The notes under the pieces are model-generated. The model had not been told where the DNA came from, ran no database searches, and worked only from the letters and a program-made list of their open reading frames with translations. A DNA stretch of 64,000 bases from Roseibium album (GTDB lineage Bacteria > Pseudomonadota > Alphaproteobacteria > Rhizobiales > Stappiaceae), in assembly GCA_001404055.1 (NCBI GenBank), contig CXTY01000013.1, forward strand, positions 62,001 through 126,000. The letters are read 5' to 3'. Positions within the stretch are counted from its first letter, which is position 1. Every line of letters starts with the position of its first letter. Below are positions 36,810 through 45,015 of the stretch, piece after piece. A program made the translations under genes and the position numbers.

Positions 36810-37220
36810 TTACGGCTTGTAATTAAACGTCTCAACAGCGCTCTTGGTGCCATCGGGAAAGATAAGTTGCACACTGATCGACTGTGTCGAATTGGCCGGG
36901 AGCTCTATGTAGGGCTTTTCCTTCAGCACAACGTTTGGATTGGCAGGGTCGCACTCGGCAAGTTCCCACATCTGGTCAAGCGGCCCGCCATTCAGTCCGT
37001 AGAAGACATAGTCAATGCCGCATTTCCAAGATTCCAGATGGGTGAAATAGATCAGCTGCTGCCCTCGCCAGTCACGGAAAGACACCCAGCTTGTCTTGGT
37101 CAGATCCAGAATATTCTTGATCTGCTCTGGCGGCATGCCCTGTGCACTGACCGGAGTGGTCGCCGACAAGGGAAATAGGCTCAGACTCAAGTAGAGAACT
37201 GCAGAATTAAAAAAACGCAT
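36810..37220 (-). CDS. Small secreted protein of unknown function
   Basis: A 136-residue protein with a Sec signal peptide (MRFFNSAVLYLSLSLFPLSATTPVSAQ, cut near residue 27). The mature part has two Cys (SWKCGIDY and LAECDPANP) that may form a disulfide, and ends in a beta-rich segment (NSTQSISVQLIFPDGTKS). I do not recognise the family. A good GGAGG site precedes the ATG. It lies 30 bases downstream of the RAM-domain gene on the same strand. Confidence 0.75.
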   Translation of the reverse strand: MRFFNSAVLYLSLSLFPLSATTPVSAQGMPPEQIKNILDLTKTSWVSFRDWRGQQLIYFTHLESWKCGIDYVFYGLNGGPLDQMWELAECDPANPNVVLKEKPYIELPANSTQSISVQLIFPDGTKSAVETFNYKP

Positions 37221-37250
37221 TGGAACCTCCGGAAACAGAGCTTGGGGAAA

Positions 37251-37487
37251 TTAAAACGCCTTGAAAGTAATGATGGATTTGGTGTCCTGAATGCCGTCGA
37301 TCGGGTGAACCTTCTCGTTCACGAAATGCCCAATGTCGGCGCCATCTTCCACGTAGAACTTTACTAGGAGGTCATAGTCGCCGCTGGTGGAATAGACTTC
37401 GGAAGCGATCTCCGCGTCGGCAATTGCATTTGCGACCTGATAGGTCTTGCCCAGCTGACATTTGATCATCACGAAAAACGGGGTCAT
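37251..37487 (-). CDS. Stand-alone Lrp/AsnC ligand-binding (RAM) domain protein
   Basis: A 78-residue protein made only of the RAM domain: MTPFFVMIKCQLGKTYQVA, EVYSTSGDYDLLVKFYV and DTKSIITFKAF are the three standard segments. The DNA-binding helix-turn-helix is absent. Such proteins form oligomers that bind small molecules, mostly amino acids, and may modulate full-length Lrp proteins. The ATG at 37487 has GGAG upstream. It is divergent from the TPP riboswitch operon and precedes the small secreted protein. Confidence 0.88.
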   Translation of the reverse strand: MTPFFVMIKCQLGKTYQVANAIADAEIASEVYSTSGDYDLLVKFYVEDGADIGHFVNEKVHPIDGIQDTKSIITFKAF

Positions 37488-37622
37488 GCGGCACTCCGGA
37501 CGTTGAAACTCATTTGAACTATCAAAAAGGACATCGCCCATCTGACCTCCGCAGTCAATTGCTTATGAGGACAGGCGGTCGACAGTCTTGCAATCCTCCC
37601 TCAGCCTTGCTAGCAGTGCAAG

Positions 37623-37722
37623 CATCTCATGGGGGTGCCCGGCGATGGTGGATCGGGCTGAGAGGCATCCGGCCAACTCCTTGAACCTGATCCGGCTGAT
37701 ACCGGCGGAGGGATTTGAGATG
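37623..37722 (+). promoter_or_regulatory. TPP riboswitch (THI element)
   Basis: Consensus parts are present in order: GGGGTGCCC, GGGCTGAGAGG, CTTGAACCTGATCCGG, CTGATACCGGCGGAGGGA. The outer P1 stem can be extended by CATCTCA (37623-37629) with TGAGATG (37716-37722). The 3' arm contains the AUG (37720-37722) of a short leader ORF, and the conserved GGAGGGA of the aptamer doubles as its ribosome site. Binding of thiamine pyrophosphate should close P1 and block initiation. Downstream are thiM and thiD, as expected for thiamine control. Confidence 0.93.
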
Positions 37723-37803
37723 AGTACATTCAAAAGCTTCAAGAAAATTCACAATAGCCACTTACCTGGTGCAATGCCGGGACATTTGGGAGGTGCCAGA
37801 TGA
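37720..37803 (+). CDS. 27-residue leader ORF between riboswitch and thiM
   Basis: An ATG inside the riboswitch P1 3' arm opens a 27-codon frame (MSTFKSFKKIHNSHLPGAMP and seven more residues) whose TGA overlaps the thiM ATG as ATGA. GGAGGGA sits seven bases before the start. Coupled translation would pass riboswitch control at this start to thiM. The peptide has no family match; it may act in cis only. Too short to be certain it is translated. Confidence 0.6.
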   Translation: MSTFKSFKKIHNSHLPGAMPGHLGGAR

Positions 37804-38573
37804 GCCTTTCTGTTGCTGCCTCCACGCAGTCCCTGTCCGCACAAACGGTGTTCGAGCACTTGCAGGACGTCCGGCTGAAAAGCCCGCGTGTCCATGCAAT
37901 TACCAATTCAGTGGCCCAGACATTCACTGCCAACATTCTCCTGGCCCTTGGCGCAGTGCCTTCCATGACGATTGCTCCTGATGAGGTCGCCGGGTTCGTA
38001 TCTGGTGCAGATGCGCTTCTGATCAATCTGGGTACCCTCGACGAAATCAGGCGCGGGTCTATTCCGGTGGCTATAGAGGCTGCACAAACCGCCGGGCGAC
38101 CCGTTTGCGTTGACCCGGTATTTGTGAACCGGTCTGCAATTCGCTGCAAATTTGCCAAGGATCTGATGGTATCCAAACCTGATCTTGTTCGTTTGAACGG
38201 GGCTGAACTGGAGACGCTTTTTCCTGAACGGACTGAAGTCGAAGCCTTGATTGCCGCAGGAACGGTGTTCGCGGTGACCGGCGAAGAAGACAAGATTGAA
38301 AGCCGGGGTGAGGATTTTCGCCTGCTCAACGGACATCCGCTGATGGCGCGGGTTACGGCAACGGGGTGTGCTGGCGGGGCTGTCATGGCAGCCTTCACGA
38401 GTGTTAGAGCCGACAAGGCGCTGGCATCGGCATGTGGTCTGTCGGTGTTTAACATTGCGGGCGAAATTGCTGCATCACGCGCCGCTGGTCCCGGCAGCTT
38501 TGTTCCGGAGCTACTCGACGCTCTCTATACGCTTTCCTTTCAGGATATCGAGATCCGGCTGAAATCAGCCTGA
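37800..38573 (+). CDS. thiM: Hydroxyethylthiazole kinase
   Basis: A 257-residue ThiM that phosphorylates 4-methyl-5-(2-hydroxyethyl)thiazole for thiamine salvage. Family motifs: HAITNSVAQTFTANILLALGAVPSM near the substrate site, CVDPVFVNRS, and MARVTATGCAGGAVMAAF where the catalytic Cys (ATGCAGG) sits in the anion-hole loop. The start overlaps the leader ORF (ATGA). It is the first enzyme gene after the TPP riboswitch and is followed 35 bases on by thiD. Confidence 0.94.
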   Translation: MSLSVAASTQSLSAQTVFEHLQDVRLKSPRVHAITNSVAQTFTANILLALGAVPSMTIAPDEVAGFVSGADALLINLGTLDEIRRGSIPVAIEAAQTAGRPVCVDPVFVNRSAIRCKFAKDLMVSKPDLVRLNGAELETLFPERTEVEALIAAGTVFAVTGEEDKIESRGEDFRLLNGHPLMARVTATGCAGGAVMAAFTSVRADKALASACGLSVFNIAGEIAASRAAGPGSFVPELLDALYTLSFQDIEIRLKSA

Positions 38574-38608
38574 TCCGTTTTTCAAGTTCTTCGATGATGG
38601 AGGTGCTC

Positions 38609-39415
38609 ATGACCGCAATTGCGGTGACCATAGCAGGCTCGGATTCTGGCGGCGGAGCCGGAATTCAAGCTGATCTCAAGTCTTTTTCCGCAAATGGTGT
38701 CTATGGCGCCAGTGTTCTGACCGCGTTGACAGCGCAGAATACACAAGGTGTCAGCGCGATACATGATGTGCCGCCGGATTTTGTGCGTGCGCAGATGGAT
38801 GCCGTCTATTCAGACCTCAAGGTGAATGCGACCAAGATCGGGATGCTCTCCAGTGTCGAGATCATTGAAGCCGTTGCCGCGGGATTGAAAGCACATGTCA
38901 CTGGCCCAGTGGTGCTGGACCCCGTGATGGTTGCTGCTTCCGGTGACCCGCTTCTCGCTGAAACTGCTATCGACTGTCTGATCTCGGTACTGGTGCCGCT
39001 CGCCGACGTCATCACGCCTAACCTGCAGGAGGCAGCAAAAATGCTGCAATCCGAGGCGGCCACCAGTGAAAAGGAGATGCTCCACCAAGCCGAAGAGTTG
39101 CTGAAACTGGGCGCCAGATCGGTCCTTCTCAAAGGTGGGCATGGAACGGGTGCAGAGAGTTCGGACCTTTATTTCGACGCTGTTGGGAATGCAGTCTGGC
39201 TTCGCGCAGAACGCGTTGCAACGGAAAACACCCACGGTACGGGGTGTACGCTTTCCTCTGCAATTGCGGCAGGGTTGGCCAAGGGGCAGGACCTTGAATC
39301 TGCGATCCGGTCGGCGAAGCAGTACATTCAAGGCGCGATTTCGGCAGCGGACCAGCTTGAAATTGGCACGGGGCACGGGCCGGTGCATCATTTTCACCAA
39401 TTCTGGGACAAGTGA
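38609..39415 (+). CDS. thiD: Hydroxymethylpyrimidine/phosphomethylpyrimidine kinase
   Basis: A 268-residue HMP(-P) kinase: substrate loop IAGSDSGGGAGIQADLK, then VVLDPVMVAASGDPLL, TPNLQEAAKML and the C-terminal ENTHGTGCTLSSAIAAGLA. It makes HMP-PP for joining to thiazole phosphate. GGAGGTG lies before the ATG at 38609. The usual third salvage gene thiE is not next; instead a TRAP solute-binding protein gene starts one base after the thiD stop. Confidence 0.95.
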   Translation: MTAIAVTIAGSDSGGGAGIQADLKSFSANGVYGASVLTALTAQNTQGVSAIHDVPPDFVRAQMDAVYSDLKVNATKIGMLSSVEIIEAVAAGLKAHVTGPVVLDPVMVAASGDPLLAETAIDCLISVLVPLADVITPNLQEAAKMLQSEAATSEKEMLHQAEELLKLGARSVLLKGGHGTGAESSDLYFDAVGNAVWLRAERVATENTHGTGCTLSSAIAAGLAKGQDLESAIRSAKQYIQGAISAADQLEIGTGHGPVHHFHQFWDK

Positions 39416-39416
39416 C

Positions 39417-40529
39417 ATGTCTGAACGAGATACAGATAAGAAGATCAGACTGAACCGCAGGGCCCTTCTTGGTGGATCTGCCGTTATTGGCGCAAGTGCG
39501 ATTGCCGCACCTGCTGTCGCGCAGACCAAAGACACAATCGCGTGGAAGATGGTGACATCCTGGCCAAAGAACCTGCCAGGGCCAGGCGTTACTGCGCGGC
39601 GGATCGCCGATCAGGTCGAAAAGATGTCGGGTGGACTTTTCAAGATCCGCCTTTACGCTGCTGGTGAGCTAGTGCCTGCTCTTGGCGTTTTTGATGCTGT
39701 CTCGGCAGGCACTGCGCAAATGGCTCACACAGCCTCCTTCTTCTGGCAAGGCAAGATCCCGGCTTCCGTCTTTTTCACCGCGATACCTTTTGGTCTGTTG
39801 CCGCACGAGCATATCTCCTGGATAGAACGAGGCGGCGGGCAGGCGCTCTGGGACGAGCTTTATGCGCCCTTCGGTTTGAAGCCCGTCATGGCAGGGAATA
39901 CCGGTGTGCAAATGGGTGGCTGGTACAAGAAGGATCTCAACAGTCTTGCTGACCTCAATGGATTGAAAATCCGCATGCCCGGTCTTGGCGGTGAGGTCAT
40001 GCGTAGACTTGGTGCAACACCGGTCGGTCTTCCGCCGGGAGAACTTTTCCAGGCGCTTCAGTCCGGTGTACTGGACGCGACCGAATTCCTTGGTCCCTGG
40101 TCAGACCGGGCCATGGGATTTCACAAGGTTGCCAAATCCTATTACACGCCGGGGTTTCACGAGCCCAACGGCACCGGTGAGGCGATCTTCAACAAGGAGG
40201 CACTGGAAGCGCTTCCGGAAGATCTCAGGGCAATTGTTCTGGAGGCCTGCCGGGCAGAAAATGGCCGGGCGCTTGCGGAAAGCGATTGGGAAAACGCCGG
40301 AAACCTGAGATTACTTCAGGAAGAAGATGGCGTAGCAATCAAGCCCTATCCGGACGAGATAATGACGGCGCTACGAGAAACCGCTGCTGAAGTCCTGCTG
40401 GAATTTGCCGAAAAGGATGAACTTAGCAAGCGGATTTATGAGAGCCACAGCGCTGCTAAGGCGCGGCTTGCTCCATGGAGCGACGTTGCCATGCGCCGGT
40501 TCATGAGGGCCCGTGACGGCAACACCTGA
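39417..40529 (+). CDS. Orphan TRAP transporter solute-binding protein (DctP/TakP type) in thiamine operon
   Basis: A 370-residue periplasmic protein with a twin-arginine-like signal (NRRALLGGSAVIGASAIAAPAVAQ) and a mature domain close to TakP, the 2-oxo-acid-binding TRAP protein: ITSWPKN-type start WKMVTSWPKNLPGPG, GNTGVQMGGWYKK, GLKIRMPGLGGEVMRRLGATPV and GVLDATEFLGPWSD. Its ATG follows the thiD TGA by a single base, so it is translationally coupled and should be under the TPP riboswitch. No dctQ or dctM membrane genes are nearby. A role in thiamine precursor uptake is inference; its closest characterised relatives bind 2-oxo acids. Confidence 0.88.
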   Translation: MSERDTDKKIRLNRRALLGGSAVIGASAIAAPAVAQTKDTIAWKMVTSWPKNLPGPGVTARRIADQVEKMSGGLFKIRLYAAGELVPALGVFDAVSAGTAQMAHTASFFWQGKIPASVFFTAIPFGLLPHEHISWIERGGGQALWDELYAPFGLKPVMAGNTGVQMGGWYKKDLNSLADLNGLKIRMPGLGGEVMRRLGATPVGLPPGELFQALQSGVLDATEFLGPWSDRAMGFHKVAKSYYTPGFHEPNGTGEAIFNKEALEALPEDLRAIVLEACRAENGRALAESDWENAGNLRLLQEEDGVAIKPYPDEIMTALRETAAEVLLEFAEKDELSKRIYESHSAAKARLAPWSDVAMRRFMRARDGNT

Positions 40530-40537
40530 CCCAATGG

Positions 40538-40561
40538 AGCTGCGGCTCTTCAGCCGCAGCT
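40538..40561. terminator. Hairpin between convergent TRAP gene and FAH gene
   Basis: AGCTGCGGCT-CTTC-AGCCGCAGCT, a perfect 10-base-pair stem with a 4-base loop in the 41 bases between two convergent stops. The T-run is short on both sides, so it is a probable but not classic bidirectional terminator. Confidence 0.65.
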
Positions 40562-40570
40562 TGAATTCAG

Positions 40571-41410
40571 TTACGCGACGACCTTTTGGCTTTGCTCGCC
40601 AAGACCTGCGATACCGAGCGTCATGACGTCGCCTGGATTCAGGAACACTGGTGGCTTCATGCCCATGCCGACACCCGGAGGTGTACCGGTGGTCACGACA
40701 TCACCTGGCTCCAATTCCATGATCGTTGACAGGTAAGCGACGATTTCTTTCACCGAGAAGATCATCGTGGACGTGTTGCCCGTTTGACGGCGCTCGCCGT
40801 TCACGTCCAGGAACACTTCCAGATTTTGAGGGTCTGCAATTTCGTCTGACGTCACCAGATAAGGACCAAGTGGACCGAATGTCGGGGCGCTCTTTCCTTT
40901 TGTCCATTGGCCTGTGCCTTCCAGTTGCCACGCACGTTCAGATACGTCGTTGCAAACCAGATAACCGCCAACATGATCCAAAGCATCATCGACACTGACT
41001 TGCCAGGCACGTTTTGAAATGACGAACGCGAGTTCAACTTCCCAATCCAGCTTGGTTGATCCGGCAGGAACGCGAACATCGTCGTTGGGACCGCAAATGC
41101 ATGATGGTGCCTTGGTGAAGACAACCGGTTCATGGGGAATTGGCATTCCCGCCTCTTCAGCATGATCACGGTAGTTCAATCCGATTGCGATGAAGTGACC
41201 TGGGCGGGAAATTGGCGACCCAATTCGCGGACTGCCATCAACAGTTGGCAAGCTCCCGATATCGAGGGAGGACAATCTGGCCAGGTTTTCTTGCGAATAG
41301 GCTGCGGCATTCAGATCGCCGATCTGAGCTGAGAGATCCCGCAGGGTTCCATTTGCATCGATGATGCCGGGTTTTTCGGTGCCGGCTGCACCATAGCGTA
41401 CGAGTTTCAT
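40571..41410 (-). CDS. Fumarylacetoacetate hydrolase family protein
   Basis: A 279-residue member of the FAH family. Metal-site motifs are evident: IGLNYRDHAEEAG, LDWEVELAFVI (the ExE pair with DWEVE), CNDVSERAWQ and TTGTPPGVGMGM. Relatives include ureidoglycolate lyase, 2,4-diketo-3-deoxy-L-fuconate hydrolase and HpcE-type isomerases; which applies cannot be told here. It is monocistronic, with about 455 bases upstream before the divergent FadL gene. Confidence 0.9.
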   Translation of the reverse strand: MKLVRYGAAGTEKPGIIDANGTLRDLSAQIGDLNAAAYSQENLARLSSLDIGSLPTVDGSPRIGSPISRPGHFIAIGLNYRDHAEEAGMPIPHEPVVFTKAPSCICGPNDDVRVPAGSTKLDWEVELAFVISKRAWQVSVDDALDHVGGYLVCNDVSERAWQLEGTGQWTKGKSAPTFGPLGPYLVTSDEIADPQNLEVFLDVNGERRQTGNTSTMIFSVKEIVAYLSTIMELEPGDVVTTGTPPGVGMGMKPPVFLNPGDVMTLGIAGLGEQSQKVVA

Positions 41411-41865
41411 GTGGCCCTCTGGATCTTAAATGTGATGTAAAAATGTAAGCACAGGCAGCTAGAGACAAGGCCAGTATCTCCTTCTAGTGTTCGAAATAGT
41501 GAATCCGGCACAAAATATTGTCCAACTTTACCCACACGTTACCTTGCGACACCTGTGGCAATGCCGCAACGGTCGAAATCTAAGTTACGTTTCCGTAAGC
41601 GGCAATTTACGTTGCTTATTTTTTGTGCATTTGTGTGAGTGGGTGTCAAATGCGTGACAAACCTCCCTGGGGCTGGGGTCATTTTCGGATTTTTCAGATC
41701 CGAAGAAGGTTTTTCTCGTGATATTACTCTCCATATTGCACTGCGACATATGACTTCGACAAGAAACATCGACCGATAATTCAGTTGAAACGTTTTCCAA
41801 ACTTCGAAAAGCCTGTCTCCAGAAGACATGATTACTCAGGTGTCGAGGGAATGGGAGTAAGCGTA
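41411..41865. other. Divergent control region FAH / FadL
   Basis: About 455 AT-richer bases between divergent genes. No RNA gene or repeat was recognised. Upstream frames in phase with fadL exist but lack a good ribosome site. Confidence 0.4.
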
Positions 41866-43125
41866 ATGTTGTTGGTAAATAAAAAATCAGTACTATTAAC
41901 AAGTACAGCGTTAGCTGTATCAATAATCGCAGAAGTGGCGTTTGCGGGAGGGTTTGCGCTTAGGGAGCAGAGTTCCTATTTTCAGGGTATGTCGTTTGCC
42001 GGATATGGCACATCTGGCGATTCAATTTCTTCAATGTTCTGGAACCCTGCATCGCTCATTGGCGCGCAGAGCGGGTTGACCGTCGAGGCGCATAATTCGC
42101 TGATCGTTCCCTATTCCGATATTGATGGTACGCTTTCGGGCGGTTTTCTCGGCAACTCCTCCATTGGCAGCGGCGATATCGCTTCAGATGCGTTCATCCC
42201 GGCGTCCTATGCTGCATATCGCTTAAACGACCAGTGGATATTCGGCGTGGGTATCAATGCGCCGTTCGGTTTGACGACCAAGCCGGAACAGAACTGGGCT
42301 GCCCAGTTCTATTCCAGGTCCTCCAAGGTCTTTTCGCTCAACGTCAATCCGACTGTCACCTACCAGATCAATGACATGATCGCAGTCGCTGCCGGCGTTC
42401 AGGTTCAGTATCTCGATGTCAGTCTGAAATCCGCTGATGCGACGTCTGCAGGGTTTGCCAGGACCAATGAAATCTCTGGTGATGACATTGGTTTTGGAGT
42501 CACTGCCGGTATCACCGTAAAACCATTTGATGGAACTGAATTTGGCATTGGTTACCGGTCTGGTGTTTCCCATGAGCTTGACGGTGATCTTTACGCCAGT
42601 GGTGCGACCAGTGCCATCAGCCTTGGCGTGATAACGCCGGACATGGTCAACTTTTCTGCCAAACAGAAAATCACCGACAAGATCCGGGTCCTGGGAACCG
42701 TTGAATGGACGAACTGGAGCCGCCTGAAAGCGCCGCGCGCAATTTCGGACGCCAACGGCGCCGCACTAACCACGCTGCATTTCAATTATGATGATGGCTG
42801 GTTCTTTGCGCTCGGCGGTGAATACGACTTCAACGAAAAGCTGACGTTCCGTGCCGGTCTGGCCTACGAAATTTCACCGATTGATGAGGAAATCCGGTCA
42901 ACCCGCCTGCCGGACAATAACCGCTGGTGGTTGTCAGCGGGCGCTAGCTACGATTTCAACAAGCACCTGTCGTTTGATCTGGGTTACACCCACATCATTC
43001 CGGAATCGACAAAGATCAACATCGATTCCAGCCATCAGGATTACAATGCGACTTTCGGGACCTATCAGGCTGATGTCGACAGTCATGTGGACATCATAAG
43101 CGCTTCTTTACGCTATAAATTCTGA
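41866..43125 (+). CDS. OmpP1/FadL family outer membrane transporter
   Basis: A 419-residue outer-membrane beta barrel. After a signal peptide (MLLVNKKSVLLTSTALAVSIIAEVAFA) the mature N-terminus GGFALREQSSYFQGMSFAGYG is the FadL hatch signature, followed by FWNPASL and alternating barrel strands ending in DIISASLRYKF, a C-terminal Phe typical of outer-membrane insertion. It probably passes long-chain fatty acids or other hydrophobic molecules. GGGAGTAAGC precedes the chosen ATG, in preference to two in-frame earlier starts. Confidence 0.92.
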   Translation: MLLVNKKSVLLTSTALAVSIIAEVAFAGGFALREQSSYFQGMSFAGYGTSGDSISSMFWNPASLIGAQSGLTVEAHNSLIVPYSDIDGTLSGGFLGNSSIGSGDIASDAFIPASYAAYRLNDQWIFGVGINAPFGLTTKPEQNWAAQFYSRSSKVFSLNVNPTVTYQINDMIAVAAGVQVQYLDVSLKSADATSAGFARTNEISGDDIGFGVTAGITVKPFDGTEFGIGYRSGVSHELDGDLYASGATSAISLGVITPDMVNFSAKQKITDKIRVLGTVEWTNWSRLKAPRAISDANGAALTTLHFNYDDGWFFALGGEYDFNEKLTFRAGLAYEISPIDEEIRSTRLPDNNRWWLSAGASYDFNKHLSFDLGYTHIIPESTKINIDSSHQDYNATFGTYQADVDSHVDIISASLRYKF

Positions 43126-43148
43126 TTTGAAACCGATAGCACAAGAAA

Positions 43149-43180
43149 GAACGGGCCCGCGCAATCGCTTTGGCCCGTTC
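43149..43180 (+). terminator. Hairpin after fadL
   Basis: GAACGGGCC (43149-43157) pairs with GGCCCGTTC (43172-43180) around a 14-base loop, followed by CGTAATTTTC. It lies between the convergent fadL and SDR genes. Confidence 0.6.
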
Positions 43181-43198
43181 CGTAATTTTCAACAAACG

Positions 43199-43978
43199 TC
43201 AGAAGGCAGCCGGATAAAGCCCGCCGTCCATCAGAAGGTTCTGGCCGGTTATGTAAGCGGCGTGTTGCGAACACAGGAACGCACAAGTCTGACCGAATTC
43301 TTCAGCGTTGCCAAAGCGTCTTGTGGGGATTTCAGCTGCTTGCTCGGCACGAATTGCATCGATGCTGATGCCTGATTGCTGAGCTTTACGCTCAAATCCA
43401 GCCTTTAGCCGATCAGTGTCCATCTTGCCGGGAAGCAGATTGTTGATGGTGATGCCATGCGGTGCAAGCTGTCGGCATACGCCTGCCAGAAATGCTGTCA
43501 AACCAGCCCTGGCTCCACTTGATAAATCCAATCCTTCGATCGGCATCTTGACCGAAAGGGACGTGATGTTGATGACCCTGCCAAAGCCCCTGGCCTTCAT
43601 ACCCGGCACAACTGCCTGAATGAGCTCAATTGGTGTCACGAAGTTCTGAACAGCACCCTCTATCAAGGCTTCGCGATTCAGTTCGCTGTAATCCTTGCGT
43701 GGTGGCCCACCATTGTTATTGACCAGAATATCGGGGTCAGAACAGGCCGCAAGAAGCGCCTCCTGGCCTTCCTGGGTGGAAACATCAGCGGCAACGCTGG
43801 AAACGGAAACGCCATACTTTTGTTCCAGCGCCGATTGTGTCTCAGCCAGGACGGTTTCATTTCGTCCATTGAGAACAATGGTGCAACCGGCCTCTGCCAA
43901 TGCTTCGGCGCAACCTCTGCCGAGGCCGCGACTTGACGCGCAAATTATTGCTTTTTTGCCCTGGAGGCCCAAATCCAT
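43199..43978 (-). CDS. Atypical SDR family oxidoreductase
   Basis: A 259-residue short-chain dehydrogenase. The dinucleotide motif is present as ASSRGLGRG and NNNGGPP corresponds to the NNAG strand. Ser of the active site is in INITSLSVK, but the YxxxK catalytic pair is missing: the aligned segment reads LDLSSGARAGLTAFL, with Ser and Arg in place of Tyr and Lys. The C-terminus (AAYITGQNLLMDGG) is normal. It may be a member of the atypical BKR-like subgroup, or a non-catalytic protein. AAAGGAG precedes the ATG. Confidence 0.85.
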   Translation of the reverse strand: MDLGLQGKKAIICASSRGLGRGCAEALAEAGCTIVLNGRNETVLAETQSALEQKYGVSVSSVAADVSTQEGQEALLAACSDPDILVNNNGGPPRKDYSELNREALIEGAVQNFVTPIELIQAVVPGMKARGFGRVINITSLSVKMPIEGLDLSSGARAGLTAFLAGVCRQLAPHGITINNLLPGKMDTDRLKAGFERKAQQSGISIDAIRAEQAAEIPTRRFGNAEEFGQTCAFLCSQHAAYITGQNLLMDGGLYPAAF

Positions 43979-44211
43979 CGAAAGTCTCCTTTATGCCAAA
44001 CTGCATAGGAGTGTTTTGGAGGCCGGTTCGAACTCTGTCAATTCAAACAGGCAAGGTTCTGGTCCACTAACGGGTTACCAAGGGTGCCCGGTGCAATTGC
44101 ACTGGTTTTGATGGTCTTCAAGTGTCCTTGCGTGTGAAGAAATGCAAGTTGTCATAATAGTGATACTTGAATCGCGTCTATAGCGCTCCAGTGAAAATTT
44201 GGAGAAGTGCT

Positions 44212-45015
44212 ATGTCTACCGCAACGTCTACGCGGAATTTTCGGGCATTGTTTATTTCGGACGTTCATCTTGGTACCCGAGGTTGCCAGGCAGATTTACT
44301 GCTCGATTTTCTGAAAGAGCATGAAGCCGAGACGATTTATCTCGTAGGTGATATCGCCGACGGCTGGCGCCTGAAACGATCATGGTATTGGCCGCAACTT
44401 CACAACGACGTGGTGCAGAAAATTCTCAGGAAAGGCCGCAAGGGAGCTCGGATCATCTATATTCCGGGTAACCATGACGAGTTTCTGCGCAATTTCCTTG
44501 GTACACATTTTGGCGGCATAGAGGTTGCGGACAGCGTCATTCACGAGGCCGCAAACGGTAAACGATATCTGGTCATTCATGGCGATCAATTCGATGTCGT
44601 CATGCGTCATGCCAAGTGGCTGGCCCTGTTAGGTGACAAGGCCTATGTCACCGCACTTACGATCAACACCTGGCTAAATATTCTGCGCCGCCGTGTCGGA
44701 CTTACCTATTGGTCGTTATCTGCATGGGCAAAGCAAAAAGTAAAAAATGCTGTCAGTTTTATCGGCCGGTTTGAGGATACACTGTCAGAACAAGCGCGTC
44801 GGCAGGGTGTCGATGGCGTGATATGTGGGCACATCCACCATGCCGCAGACCGTGATATTGACGGAATCCACTACATCAACACGGGCGATTGGGTGGAAAG
44901 CTGCACCGCGGTGGCAGAGCACCATGATGGCACGTTCGAGGTGATCCGATGGGTGGAGGAAACGCAGCGAAAGACAGTCTCGGCGAGATCCAAGGAAACA
45001 CAGGTCGCCGCATGA
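44212..45015 (+). CDS. UDP-2,3-diacylglucosamine diphosphatase-like metallophosphoesterase
   Basis: A 267-residue calcineurin-type phosphoesterase of the LpxH-like group. Metal motifs: ISDVHLGTRGC, LVGDIADGW, PGNHDEFLRN, VIHGDQFD and CGHIHHAAD. LpxH hydrolyses UDP-2,3-diacylglucosamine in lipid A synthesis, but many alphaproteobacteria have LpxI for that step, so a different phosphoester is possible. GGAGAAG precedes the ATG. Its stop overlaps the glycosyltransferase start (ATGA), so the two are co-translated. Confidence 0.88.
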   Translation: MSTATSTRNFRALFISDVHLGTRGCQADLLLDFLKEHEAETIYLVGDIADGWRLKRSWYWPQLHNDVVQKILRKGRKGARIIYIPGNHDEFLRNFLGTHFGGIEVADSVIHEAANGKRYLVIHGDQFDVVMRHAKWLALLGDKAYVTALTINTWLNILRRRVGLTYWSLSAWAKQKVKNAVSFIGRFEDTLSEQARRQGVDGVICGHIHHAADRDIDGIHYINTGDWVESCTAVAEHHDGTFEVIRWVEETQRKTVSARSKETQVAA

